From Epilithonimonas sp042695135 (GTDB lineage: Bacteria; Bacteroidota; Bacteroidia; Flavobacteriales; Weeksellaceae), in contig NZ_CP170547.1 of NCBI RefSeq assembly GCF_042695135.1, forward strand, positions 806,001 through 870,000: a stretch of 64,000 bases of DNA, read 5' to 3'. Position 1 is the first letter of the stretch. Every line of letters starts with the position of its first letter. Both the position numbers and the translations under genes were made by a program. Positions 51,727 to 59,419 of this stretch are shown here, one piece after another. Under the pieces are notes generated by a model. The model made no database searches. It was given only the letters and a program-made list of their open reading frames with translations, and was not told where the DNA came from.

Positions 51727-54700
51727 AAAAAATTATCATTTTTCTCCATCTGTAAACATAGTAAGAGATAATGGTGCACAAATAGATTATATCCTAACTC
51801 CTAATGCGGAGTTGGTTCATTCACAATTAATAACCGGATTTCAGATTGGAATCAGAGCATATAACTTGATAGGGGCTTACGGGACAGGGAAATCTGCTTT
51901 TCTAAAAGCCTTTGAGAATGACATAATAAATGTTTCGGATAATTTTCATAATAAATCTTTTAGTGGCTTTAAGTTTATAAAATTTATAGGAGAATACGCA
52001 TCCTTTAAAAAGGAGTTTGCCAACTTTTTAAATATTGGGAATTTAAATTCTAAGAATATCGTAAAAGCAATAGATGAATATTATTCTAAATTAAATTCGG
52101 GATTAATAATTCTTGTTGATGAATTTGGTAAGTTCTTAGAATATGCTGCTCAGAATAATCCTGAAGAAGAGTTATACTTTATACAGGAACTTGCAGAATA
52201 TGTCAGTGATAGGAACAAAAATATTCTCTTTATCTCAACATTACATCAGGATTTTAATCAATATGCATTCAACCTGTCACAGGCTCAGAAAAATGAATGG
52301 GATAAAGTAAAAGGAAGATTAAAAGAAATAACCTTTAATGAACCGGTAGAACAACTTTTATTTTTAGCAGCAAAAAGAGTTGATAAACTAGGATTTGAAA
52401 ATGAAAATAATAATTTCGGAACCCTATTCAAGACTATACAAGACTCAAAGTTATTTCCATTAAGAGATTATTTCAATGAAGAGATAGCAGAAAAATTATT
52501 TCCTTTGGATTTTTTGTCAGCGTCTGTTCTTACATTATCATTACAAAAATATGGACAAAATGAAAGGTCATTATTTTCATTTTTAGATTCAAATGATCCT
52601 CACAATTTATTTGATTATGATAATGTTGGAAATCCTTACTTCAATCTCGCTTGTGTTTATGATTATTTAATTCATAATTACTATTCGTTTTTGACGACCA
52701 AATACAATCCACATTATTCCCAATGGACAAATATTAGAGCTGCCATAGAAATGACTGAAGGCAGATTCGCAGGAAATCCCAGTAATGCAATTAAAATTGT
52801 AAAAACAATTGGTTTACTGAATCTTTTTGGAAATTCTTCGGGTAGTATAGATGAGGCTTTCATTGAAAGATATGCAAAACTTTCTTTAGGTATCGATGAT
52901 ATAAAAAACGTTATTATCGAGTTATTAGGATTCCGAATATTAAGATATGTAGGGTATTCCAATCGTTTTGTATTAGCCCAAGGAACTGATTTAGATATTG
53001 AAAAAGCTTTAGACGAAGCTTCTTTTTCTGTAGAGAAGCCTAATAATATTACAGATTACATCAGAGATTATGTTACTGGAAATTATATTGCAGCAAAGTC
53101 AATTTATTATACTAAAGGTACACCTCGTTTTTTTGAATTTAATTTAGTAGATAAATTAGTCAATGACATTCCTGTTGGAGAAGTGGATGGCTTCATTAAT
53201 TTAGTTTTTTCCAATAATATAAGTGAAAAAGAAGTTGTAGACTTTTCTCAAAATAGTGACGAGGCAGTAATGATAGCTTACTACCAAAACTACACTCAAA
53301 TACAAGAAGGCATTTATGAAATTCTAAAAATTCAGAAAATAAAAGGTGATTATCTGAATGATAAAATAGCGTTAAATGAACTTGGCGAATTGGAACTATT
53401 TAATAAAAATACCTTAAATAAGTTAATAAACGAAGATTTATATTCTAATAATGGTAATGTAAAATGGTATTATAAAGGTCAATTGCTAAATATTTCTTCT
53501 TCAAAAGCCCTTAATAGACAACTTTCAAGAATTTGTGATGAAGATATATATACAGGAACTCCTATTTATCGAAATGAAATGGTTAATAAAACCAAAATTT
53601 CATCTCCTATTTCTACAGCAAAGAAGGCGTTACTGAGAAAATTAATAGAAAATTGGCAGGTAGAAAATTTAGGATTTGATACTGCTCATTTTCCTCCAGA
53701 GAAGACTATTTACTTAAGTTTATTAAAGGAAACTGGAATTCATAGAATACAAAATGGTGTATTAACGGTTTCGAAACCTACAGATAATAGTTATGAGCTA
53801 TTGTGGAAGCTCGGAGAAAAGTTCTTGGAATCTTCTAAGTATAGCAAAAGAAATTTGCAGGATTTTGTGGATCAGCTGTCTGTGAAACCTTTTAAATTAA
53901 AACAAGGATTTATTGATTTTTGGCTACCCATATTTTTGTTTATCAAAAGAAATGATTTTGCGCTTTTTTATGAAGATACATATATTCCTGAATTGACTTT
54001 TGAGAATTTAGAATTGGTTTCCAAAAAAGCAAAAGATTACGAAATAAAAGCTTTTGATGTAGAGGGAGTTAAACTGAAAATGTTTAACCAATATAGAGAA
54101 ATGCTAGAGCAAACAGAAAAGGATACCATTACAAATCAAAGTTTTATTGAAACGGTAAAACCTTTTCTGAAATTTTATAGAGAAATCCCTGACTACTCAA
54201 AAAAAACGTTGAGGTTAAGAGGAAAAGCTTTAAAGCTGAGGAGTGCTATTGCCAATTCAAAAGATCCTGAAAAAACATTTTTTGAAGATTTCCCTTCGGC
54301 GATGGGTGTCAGTATTATTGAGCTACAAAATGACACAAAAAAATTAGAACAGTATATTGCTGAGATTCAATTATCAATAAGAGAAATCAGAACTTCTTAT
54401 TCCGGGCTGATTGAAAGATTTGAGCATTATATTTTAAATGAAATTGTTGGAGAAAATTTAGGTTTTGAGGAATATAAGATAAAGCTTCAGAATAGGTTTA
54501 AAAATATCAAGAAACATTTATTAAAGCCTAATCAAAAGGTATTTGTACAAAGACTGAATTCCCCTCTAGAAGATAAAAATGCCTGGTTAAATTCATTAGT
54601 TCAGGTGTGTCTAGGGAAGACACTGGATAAGATTACTGATGAAGAAGAAGCAAGATTATATACTATTTTTACAGATACTATTGCAGAATTGGATAATCTT

Positions 54701-54925
54701 AGCGAAATTAGTCAAAAAGATTTCGATGAAAAAACGGAAGAAATCTTTAAAATAGAGATTACTTCATTTGTAGATGGACTTAAGAAAAATTTAGTCCGTT
54801 TACCTAAGGAGAAAACAAAAGAAATTTCTGAAAAAGAAATAGAACTAAAAAAACTACTGGTAGATGATACCAGAATTAATATAACCATACTTGCAAATTT
54901 ATTGCAAGAAGAACTGAAAAAATGA
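51710..54925 (+). CDS. Large P-loop ATPase, SspC-like
   Basis: From the ATG at 51710 the protein has 1071 residues; the frame stays open upstream to a TTG but would only overlap DUF4007 further. Walker A is GAYGTGKS (55-62) and Walker B LIILVDE (132-138), followed by the sensor-like ISTLHQDFNQYA segment. The remaining ~800 residues are helical with a coiled-coil-rich end (KEKTKEISEKEIELKKLL). P-loop ATPases of this BrxC/PglY-like type occur in BREX and Ssp systems. Here it is placed as SspC between DUF4007 and the PAPS reductase-like gene, overlapping both. It is clearly larger than the SspC size I remember, so it may be a distinct lineage. Confidence 0.75.
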   Translation: MNTIDRKNYHFSPSVNIVRDNGAQIDYILTPNAELVHSQLITGFQIGIRAYNLIGAYGTGKSAFLKAFENDIINVSDNFHNKSFSGFKFIKFIGEYASFKKEFANFLNIGNLNSKNIVKAIDEYYSKLNSGLIILVDEFGKFLEYAAQNNPEEELYFIQELAEYVSDRNKNILFISTLHQDFNQYAFNLSQAQKNEWDKVKGRLKEITFNEPVEQLLFLAAKRVDKLGFENENNNFGTLFKTIQDSKLFPLRDYFNEEIAEKLFPLDFLSASVLTLSLQKYGQNERSLFSFLDSNDPHNLFDYDNVGNPYFNLACVYDYLIHNYYSFLTTKYNPHYSQWTNIRAAIEMTEGRFAGNPSNAIKIVKTIGLLNLFGNSSGSIDEAFIERYAKLSLGIDDIKNVIIELLGFRILRYVGYSNRFVLAQGTDLDIEKALDEASFSVEKPNNITDYIRDYVTGNYIAAKSIYYTKGTPRFFEFNLVDKLVNDIPVGEVDGFINLVFSNNISEKEVVDFSQNSDEAVMIAYYQNYTQIQEGIYEILKIQKIKGDYLNDKIALNELGELELFNKNTLNKLINEDLYSNNGNVKWYYKGQLLNISSSKALNRQLSRICDEDIYTGTPIYRNEMVNKTKISSPISTAKKALLRKLIENWQVENLGFDTAHFPPEKTIYLSLLKETGIHRIQNGVLTVSKPTDNSYELLWKLGEKFLESSKYSKRNLQDFVDQLSVKPFKLKQGFIDFWLPIFLFIKRNDFALFYEDTYIPELTFENLELVSKKAKDYEIKAFDVEGVKLKMFNQYREMLEQTEKDTITNQSFIETVKPFLKFYREIPDYSKKTLRLRGKALKLRSAIANSKDPEKTFFEDFPSAMGVSIIELQNDTKKLEQYIAEIQLSIREIRTSYSGLIERFEHYILNEIVGENLGFEEYKIKLQNRFKNIKKHLLKPNQKVFVQRLNSPLEDKNAWLNSLVQVCLGKTLDKITDEEEARLYTIFTDTIAELDNLSEISQKDFDEKTEEIFKIEITSFVDGLKKNLVRLPKEKTKEISEKEIELKKLLVDDTRINITILANLLQEELKK

Positions 54926-56028
54926 GAAAAGTAAGGCACGTAATGGGTATTTCTGGAGGTAAGGATAGTGGTGCCTTAGCTATCTATTTATTTGAAAAAT
55001 ATCCTCATTTAGATATTGAATATTACTTTACAGATACTGGAAAAGAGCTGCAAGAAACATATGACCTTATTCGTAATATTGAAACACATACTGGTAAAAG
55101 AGTAAAGCGTATCGAAGCCGCTGAAAAAAGCCACGAAGATCCGTTTGACCATTTCTTAAAATTATATGGAGGTTATTTGCCCTCTTCAAATGCTCGCTGG
55201 TGTACAAAGAAACTTAAATTAGAACCCTTTGAAGATTGGGTGGGTGATGATTTGGTTATTTCCTATGTCGGCATTAGAGGTGATGAGGACAGAGAAGGAT
55301 ACATATCAAGAAAAGGTAACATCCAGTCTATTTTTCCTTTTCGTAGAAATATTTGGAGTGAAGACGTCGTTAGCAAGGTTTTAAAAAACTCAAATATTGA
55401 AAATCTTCTTACTTGGTATAACGATTATATACCAGCCCAAAAATTATCGCGAATTCAAGAAGTCGTTAATGAGCTTGTGTCTCCTAGATATATGGCTAAA
55501 GATAAATTGAATGATTTATTAGATATTGATATCCAATCATTTAACAAGGTTGTTTTTGAGTTTCTAAAAACGACAGAATATCCATTGGCTTATGAAAGTG
55601 ATTTTGCTTTGTTAGATAACGAAGATAATCTAGTGAGGGAAGATATTTTTAGCATATTAAAAAGTAGCGGTGTTGGAGTTCCTAAGTACTATGAAAAAGT
55701 TGAATTTGAAGTAAATGGTCAAAAAGGAGAATATGCTAGAAGCCGCTCAGGTTGTTTTTTCTGCTTTTATCAACAAAAAATAGAATGGATTTGGTTGTAT
55801 GAGCAACATCGTGAACGGTTTGATAAAGCATTGGAATACGAAAAAGATGGTTATACTTGGATGCAGGATGAAAGTCTTGAGGACATTATTAAACCCGAAC
55901 GTATGGCGCAGATAAAAGAACAACAAATAAAAAAACTACAAAAAAATAACCAAAATAAAAAATCAGCTTACCTTTTAGATCTTTTGGATGATTCTGAAGG
56001 AGAAGGTTGTGCAAGCTGTTTTATATAA
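54922..56028 (+). CDS. PP-loop PAPS-reductase-family protein, SspD/DndC-like
   Basis: The 368-residue protein has the PP-loop SGGKDS at 11-16 (ATP pyrophosphatase), ARWCTKKLKLEPF with Cys94, and RSGCFFCFYQQK with Cys278 and Cys281. This is the three-Cys pattern expected of an iron-sulfur cluster or sulfur carrier as in DndC/SspD. An extra CASC pair ends the protein (363-366). An ~130-residue insertion separates the Cys groups. DndC/SspD activate the DNA backbone with ATP and transfer sulfur from the cysteine desulfurase. ATGA overlap (4 bp) with the ATPase gene. Confidence 0.88.
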   Translation: MRKVRHVMGISGGKDSGALAIYLFEKYPHLDIEYYFTDTGKELQETYDLIRNIETHTGKRVKRIEAAEKSHEDPFDHFLKLYGGYLPSSNARWCTKKLKLEPFEDWVGDDLVISYVGIRGDEDREGYISRKGNIQSIFPFRRNIWSEDVVSKVLKNSNIENLLTWYNDYIPAQKLSRIQEVVNELVSPRYMAKDKLNDLLDIDIQSFNKVVFEFLKTTEYPLAYESDFALLDNEDNLVREDIFSILKSSGVGVPKYYEKVEFEVNGQKGEYARSRSGCFFCFYQQKIEWIWLYEQHRERFDKALEYEKDGYTWMQDESLEDIIKPERMAQIKEQQIKKLQKNNQNKKSAYLLDLLDDSEGEGCASCFI

Positions 56029-56038
56029 ACCCAATTAA

Positions 56039-57064
56039 ATGAAAGTCATAACACAAAAATTCAATATTGAAAAAATATATGAGCTTAAAGATCGTATTGA
56101 TCCCAAACCACAGTATCAACGTACTCCTGTTTGGAAAATAGACCGAAAAAAGCTTTTGATTGATTCTATTTTCAGAGGATATGACTTGCCTAAGTTCTAC
56201 TTAAATGATATAAGTGGTAATGCCTTTTATGACTTTGAAGTTTGTGATGGTCAACAAAGACTTAGAACTATTTGGGAATTTTTAGAAGATAAGTTTAGTT
56301 TAGGAAAAGATATTTTTTTTAATGAAGAAAATATTGAAGGTAAAAAATATAGCCAATTGGATATTACAGCAAAAGACTTTTTCAACAAATTTAATCTAAG
56401 TATTGCTATAATAGAGGATTCTACTCAAAAAGAAATAAGAGATCTTTTTGCAAGACTACAAAGAGGAATGGGTTTAAACCAAGCTGAATTAAGAAGGGCA
56501 CTCTCTACTCAAATAGGTGCATTTGTGGAGTCTATTGTTGATAATCATTCTTTTTTTAAAAATTGTGGTTTCCAGGATTTACGAAATAAATATCAAGATT
56601 ACACAGATCACGTTATTGCATATATAGTAAATGGTTTTAATAATGATTTTAAAGGGCAAATTCTGAAAGATGTTTATTTAAATATATCACCAACGGAGAT
56701 ATCAGAGATCATTAAGGATATCAGTACAGTATTAGATGATATGACTAAAATAAACTCTTATTCAATAGGTATATTTAAAAATAAATGGGCTTTTGTAGAT
56801 ACTTTTATACTGATTTACCAAAATAGAAAACAGGGTGCAAAGGTATTAGATAAAGAATTTGTTAGAGCATTCCAACAATTTGAACAACAACGAAAAAAAT
56901 TTAATAGAAAACCGGAATCATTAATAGAAAAAGATTCTCCTTCTGATGAAGATAAACGACTTTATGAATACATTACATCTTTCACCAAAGATGGGAGCTT
57001 GAAGGCTAATATGAGGCGCAGGAATGAAGTTTTTGTTGTACAATTTAGACATCTTTTTAAATAA
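56039..57064 (+). CDS. Stand-alone DUF262 (DGQQR) protein
   Basis: The 341-residue protein has QYQRTPVWKIDRKKLLIDSI (about 25-44) and DGQQRLRT at 70-77, the ParB/Srx-like nucleotidase signature of DUF262. SspE and GmrSD fuse DUF262 to a DUF1524 HNH nuclease; here the protein ends with no HNH motif. It may sense the modification or hydrolyse NTP and pass a signal to the SIR2 protein encoded 5 bp downstream. It lies 10 bp after the SspD-like gene, in the same operon. Confidence 0.85.
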   Translation: MKVITQKFNIEKIYELKDRIDPKPQYQRTPVWKIDRKKLLIDSIFRGYDLPKFYLNDISGNAFYDFEVCDGQQRLRTIWEFLEDKFSLGKDIFFNEENIEGKKYSQLDITAKDFFNKFNLSIAIIEDSTQKEIRDLFARLQRGMGLNQAELRRALSTQIGAFVESIVDNHSFFKNCGFQDLRNKYQDYTDHVIAYIVNGFNNDFKGQILKDVYLNISPTEISEIIKDISTVLDDMTKINSYSIGIFKNKWAFVDTFILIYQNRKQGAKVLDKEFVRAFQQFEQQRKKFNRKPESLIEKDSPSDEDKRLYEYITSFTKDGSLKANMRRRNEVFVVQFRHLFK

Positions 57065-57069
57065 TAATT

Positions 57070-57927
57070 ATGGCTTTTGACATAAATAAAATACCAACAG
57101 ATTTAATTCACTCTTTTAAAAATAATAAAGGTGGAATATTTGTTGGAGCTGGAATTTCTCAAGCAGCAGGTTTACCGAACTGGTCTGGCTTATTGAGAGA
57201 ATTAATAGATTTAGCAGAAAATGTAAGTTACAAACCAAATAGGGAATTTTTAGATAATTGTAATTCTCTTTTGGCAGATCCTTCCAAATTTTTAATATTG
57301 GCTCAAGAGTTAAAAGATTTTTTGGGAGATTCATTTAGAAAGTATGTAATAAAAAGATTTGCTGACGAATGCCCCCCACCAATAGCAATTCACTCCGAAT
57401 TGATAAAATATCCTTACCAGTTTATTATCACTACAAATTATGATACTCTTTTAGAAAATGCATATGTAAAAGAGTTTGGCAAGCAAGCTAAAGTGCATTC
57501 ATTTAAAGATAGTCCTGATATAGCATACGACCTATGGAATAATAGACCTTTTATATTGAAAGCCCACGGAGATGCTAATAAATCCCAACAGGGAATCATA
57601 TTAACAGAAACCGACTATCGTCAGATCTTATTTCAAGAACGAGGATACCAAAGTATATTACAATCATTATTTACAACCAAAACTGTATTATTTCTAGGAT
57701 CATCTTTATCGGATCCAGAATTAAAACTTTTGTTAAGTTTTATTCATAGTTCATTTCACGGTGGCGGACCGAGTCACTATGCACTGATTGCAGAAGATCA
57801 AATTAATAGTGTAGAAGCAGAAAGTTGGAGAAAAAATTTTAATATTCAGATAATCCCTTATTCACCTAATAATAGTCATGAAGAGGTAGGCGAATTTATT
57901 TCATTATTTAGGACATTAATTGTTTAA
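57070..57927 (+). CDS. SIR2-family (NADase-type) effector
   Basis: The 285-residue protein is a SIR2 domain of the defence type. It has GIFVGAGISQAAGLPNWSGL (GAGIS at 26-30), ITTNYDTLLE with Asn123, KAHGD (164-168) with the catalytic His, and FLGSSLSDPELKLLL. Such SIR2 proteins (as in Thoeris, DSR, SIR2-HerA, pAgo-SIR2) deplete NAD on phage infection. It is a single-domain protein, so sensing must come from a partner; DUF262, five bp upstream, is the obvious candidate. Last gene of the rightward operon. Confidence 0.88.
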   Translation: MAFDINKIPTDLIHSFKNNKGGIFVGAGISQAAGLPNWSGLLRELIDLAENVSYKPNREFLDNCNSLLADPSKFLILAQELKDFLGDSFRKYVIKRFADECPPPIAIHSELIKYPYQFIITTNYDTLLENAYVKEFGKQAKVHSFKDSPDIAYDLWNNRPFILKAHGDANKSQQGIILTETDYRQILFQERGYQSILQSLFTTKTVLFLGSSLSDPELKLLLSFIHSSFHGGGPSHYALIAEDQINSVEAESWRKNFNIQIIPYSPNNSHEEVGEFISLFRTLIV

Positions 57928-57961
57928 TGGTTTTTTACCCAAATTGATTAAAAAAATAATA

Positions 57962-58000
57962 AAAAGTCAAAGAGTAATTTATTTTCACTCTTTGACTTTT
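57962..58000. terminator. Bidirectional terminator between the two defence operons
   Basis: Perfect 14-bp stem AAAAGTCAAAGAGT / ACTCTTTGACTTTT with an 11-nt loop. The right arm includes the last codons of the Mrr-like gene, so the two convergent operons meet at this hairpin. Confidence 0.85.
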
Positions 58001-58644
58001 ATTATATCACTGTATTTAGAAATTAGATCTTTATGGTTGATGAGGCGCTTTTCGATTTCATCTCGACTCCACCATTCAATCCAGAATTTATTTTCTGTTC
58101 TTAATTTATCTAAATAATCAGATAAAGATTTTGTGAGGTAACTTGACACTGCTAAAAAATAGCCATCATAATTCCTATATTCAATCGTATCCCTAATATC
58201 TGTAACTTTTGATTTACTAACACCATCCTTATACGCTTTACATTGGACGATAATTTTTAGTGTATTATAAGGATTCATATCACCAGAATACATTTTAACT
58301 TTAGGAATCTTCCAATCAACAATTAAATCAACACCTCCATCTCGTTCTCGTGTATGAGCTGTTTTTCTCACTCTAGTCACCTCAGGCTCTCTTTCTAATA
58401 AATCTTTTATTAAGTCTTCAAATCTTGAATCATCTATTTTTTTATTCCATTCTAATTCAGAAGGTTTAAAAAGAATTTTATATTCTTTTTCATGCCGAAT
58501 TTTCAACTTAGCCTTTTCATCTTGAAATTTATGATAACCACAGTCACTATTAAAAGAGAGAATGTATTCATCTCCAATAGCAATAATTCGATTTTCTAAA
58601 AGAATAATACTTTTACTTTTATCGCCTAATTTTCTGAAGGCCAT
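57985..58644 (-). CDS. Mrr-like PD-(D/E)xK restriction endonuclease
   Basis: The 219-residue protein has a nuclease fold in its second half: FEDLIKDLLE (Glu76), then RDGGVDLIVDW (Asp106) and IIVQCKAYKD (Q134-x-K136). This is the E...D...QxK pattern of Mrr-type enzymes. The N-terminal ~70 residues are a small beta-rich domain of unknown role. Mrr-like enzymes cut modified or, in PT systems, unmodified DNA depending on partners. It is the last gene of the leftward operon, 27 bp from the -1-frame stop of the frameshifted gene. Confidence 0.82.
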   Translation of the reverse strand: MAFRKLGDKSKSIILLENRIIAIGDEYILSFNSDCGYHKFQDEKAKLKIRHEKEYKILFKPSELEWNKKIDDSRFEDLIKDLLEREPEVTRVRKTAHTRERDGGVDLIVDWKIPKVKMYSGDMNPYNTLKIIVQCKAYKDGVSKSKVTDIRDTIEYRNYDGYFLAVSSYLTKSLSDYLDKLRTENKFWIEWWSRDEIEKRLINHKDLISKYSDIIKVKE

Positions 58645-58670
58645 TCTTATTTCCCTATTCTTGAAATTGC

Positions 58671-59419
58671 CTAGGTAGTGATGGCTTGTTCTTCAATACA
58701 AAGCTTTCCACTTATTGAATTAATGTTCATGACCTTACTGTTTTTACATAAATTCTCAATAAAAGGATGTAGATCTTTACTTTGAATTAAAGAAATTTTC
58801 CTTTTAAAATCTCTAAAATAAAACCAGTTTGGCAGTGTTCTTTCACAATAGTTTACTAGTTCTCCTGAACTACCGATTGAATTTATTATATTCTCTAATT
58901 TATTTTCTTCAATTTCCCAATTGTATTCAAATTTATAACCAAGTTTCTTCCTACATTCGGCGAATGGACATCCAGGAAAACATGACAGAAAAAATGCTCA
59001 AACACCATCAAACTATTGATCAGTTCATCAATAAATTTTAAATATTTTTCACTTTTTTTATTAGTGAAATCATTATTGATTTGAAATGGGATTAAATATT
59101 TAGAATATATTTCATCATCAGCTCCAGTAGCTGGATTGTATACATCGGTGAAATATAAACTACAAATATTCATTCGCTTAATGAACAAAGCGAATGTAAT
59201 TGGAATTATATCGTGTAAATCAGTTCTTTCACCATTATATACCCACGAGGTTGTTCTTTGAGAATAATAAAAACTCATGCTTTCTTCTTGATTGCATTTA
59301 ATTATCAATGAAATACCTAGGTATGGACTTGTCCAAATTGAAATTCCCTCATCACTTTTATGTTGAGTTTCTAAGCCTATTTCTCCAGCAATTTTATCTA
59401 TATATTCTATTATTTTCAT
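58671..59419 (-). CDS. Unknown protein with frame change at a slippery heptamer
   Basis: The zero frame starts at ATG 59419 and ends at 58895 (174 aa). After residue ~143 it turns into low-quality sequence, while the -1 frame continues protein-like sequence (LSCFPGCPFAECRKKLGYKF, then EYNWEIEENKLENIINS and ERTLPNWFYFRDF) to a stop at 58671. The switch coincides with T TTT TTC (minus strand, 58994-58988), a canonical -1 slippery heptamer, in a six-base A-run on the plus strand. The -1 frame has a TGA just upstream and no good start. Adding one T would also restore it. So it is programmed frameshifting, a mutation or a sequencing error. It overlaps the GHKL gene by one base (TAATG). Family unrecognised. 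Confidence 0.65.
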
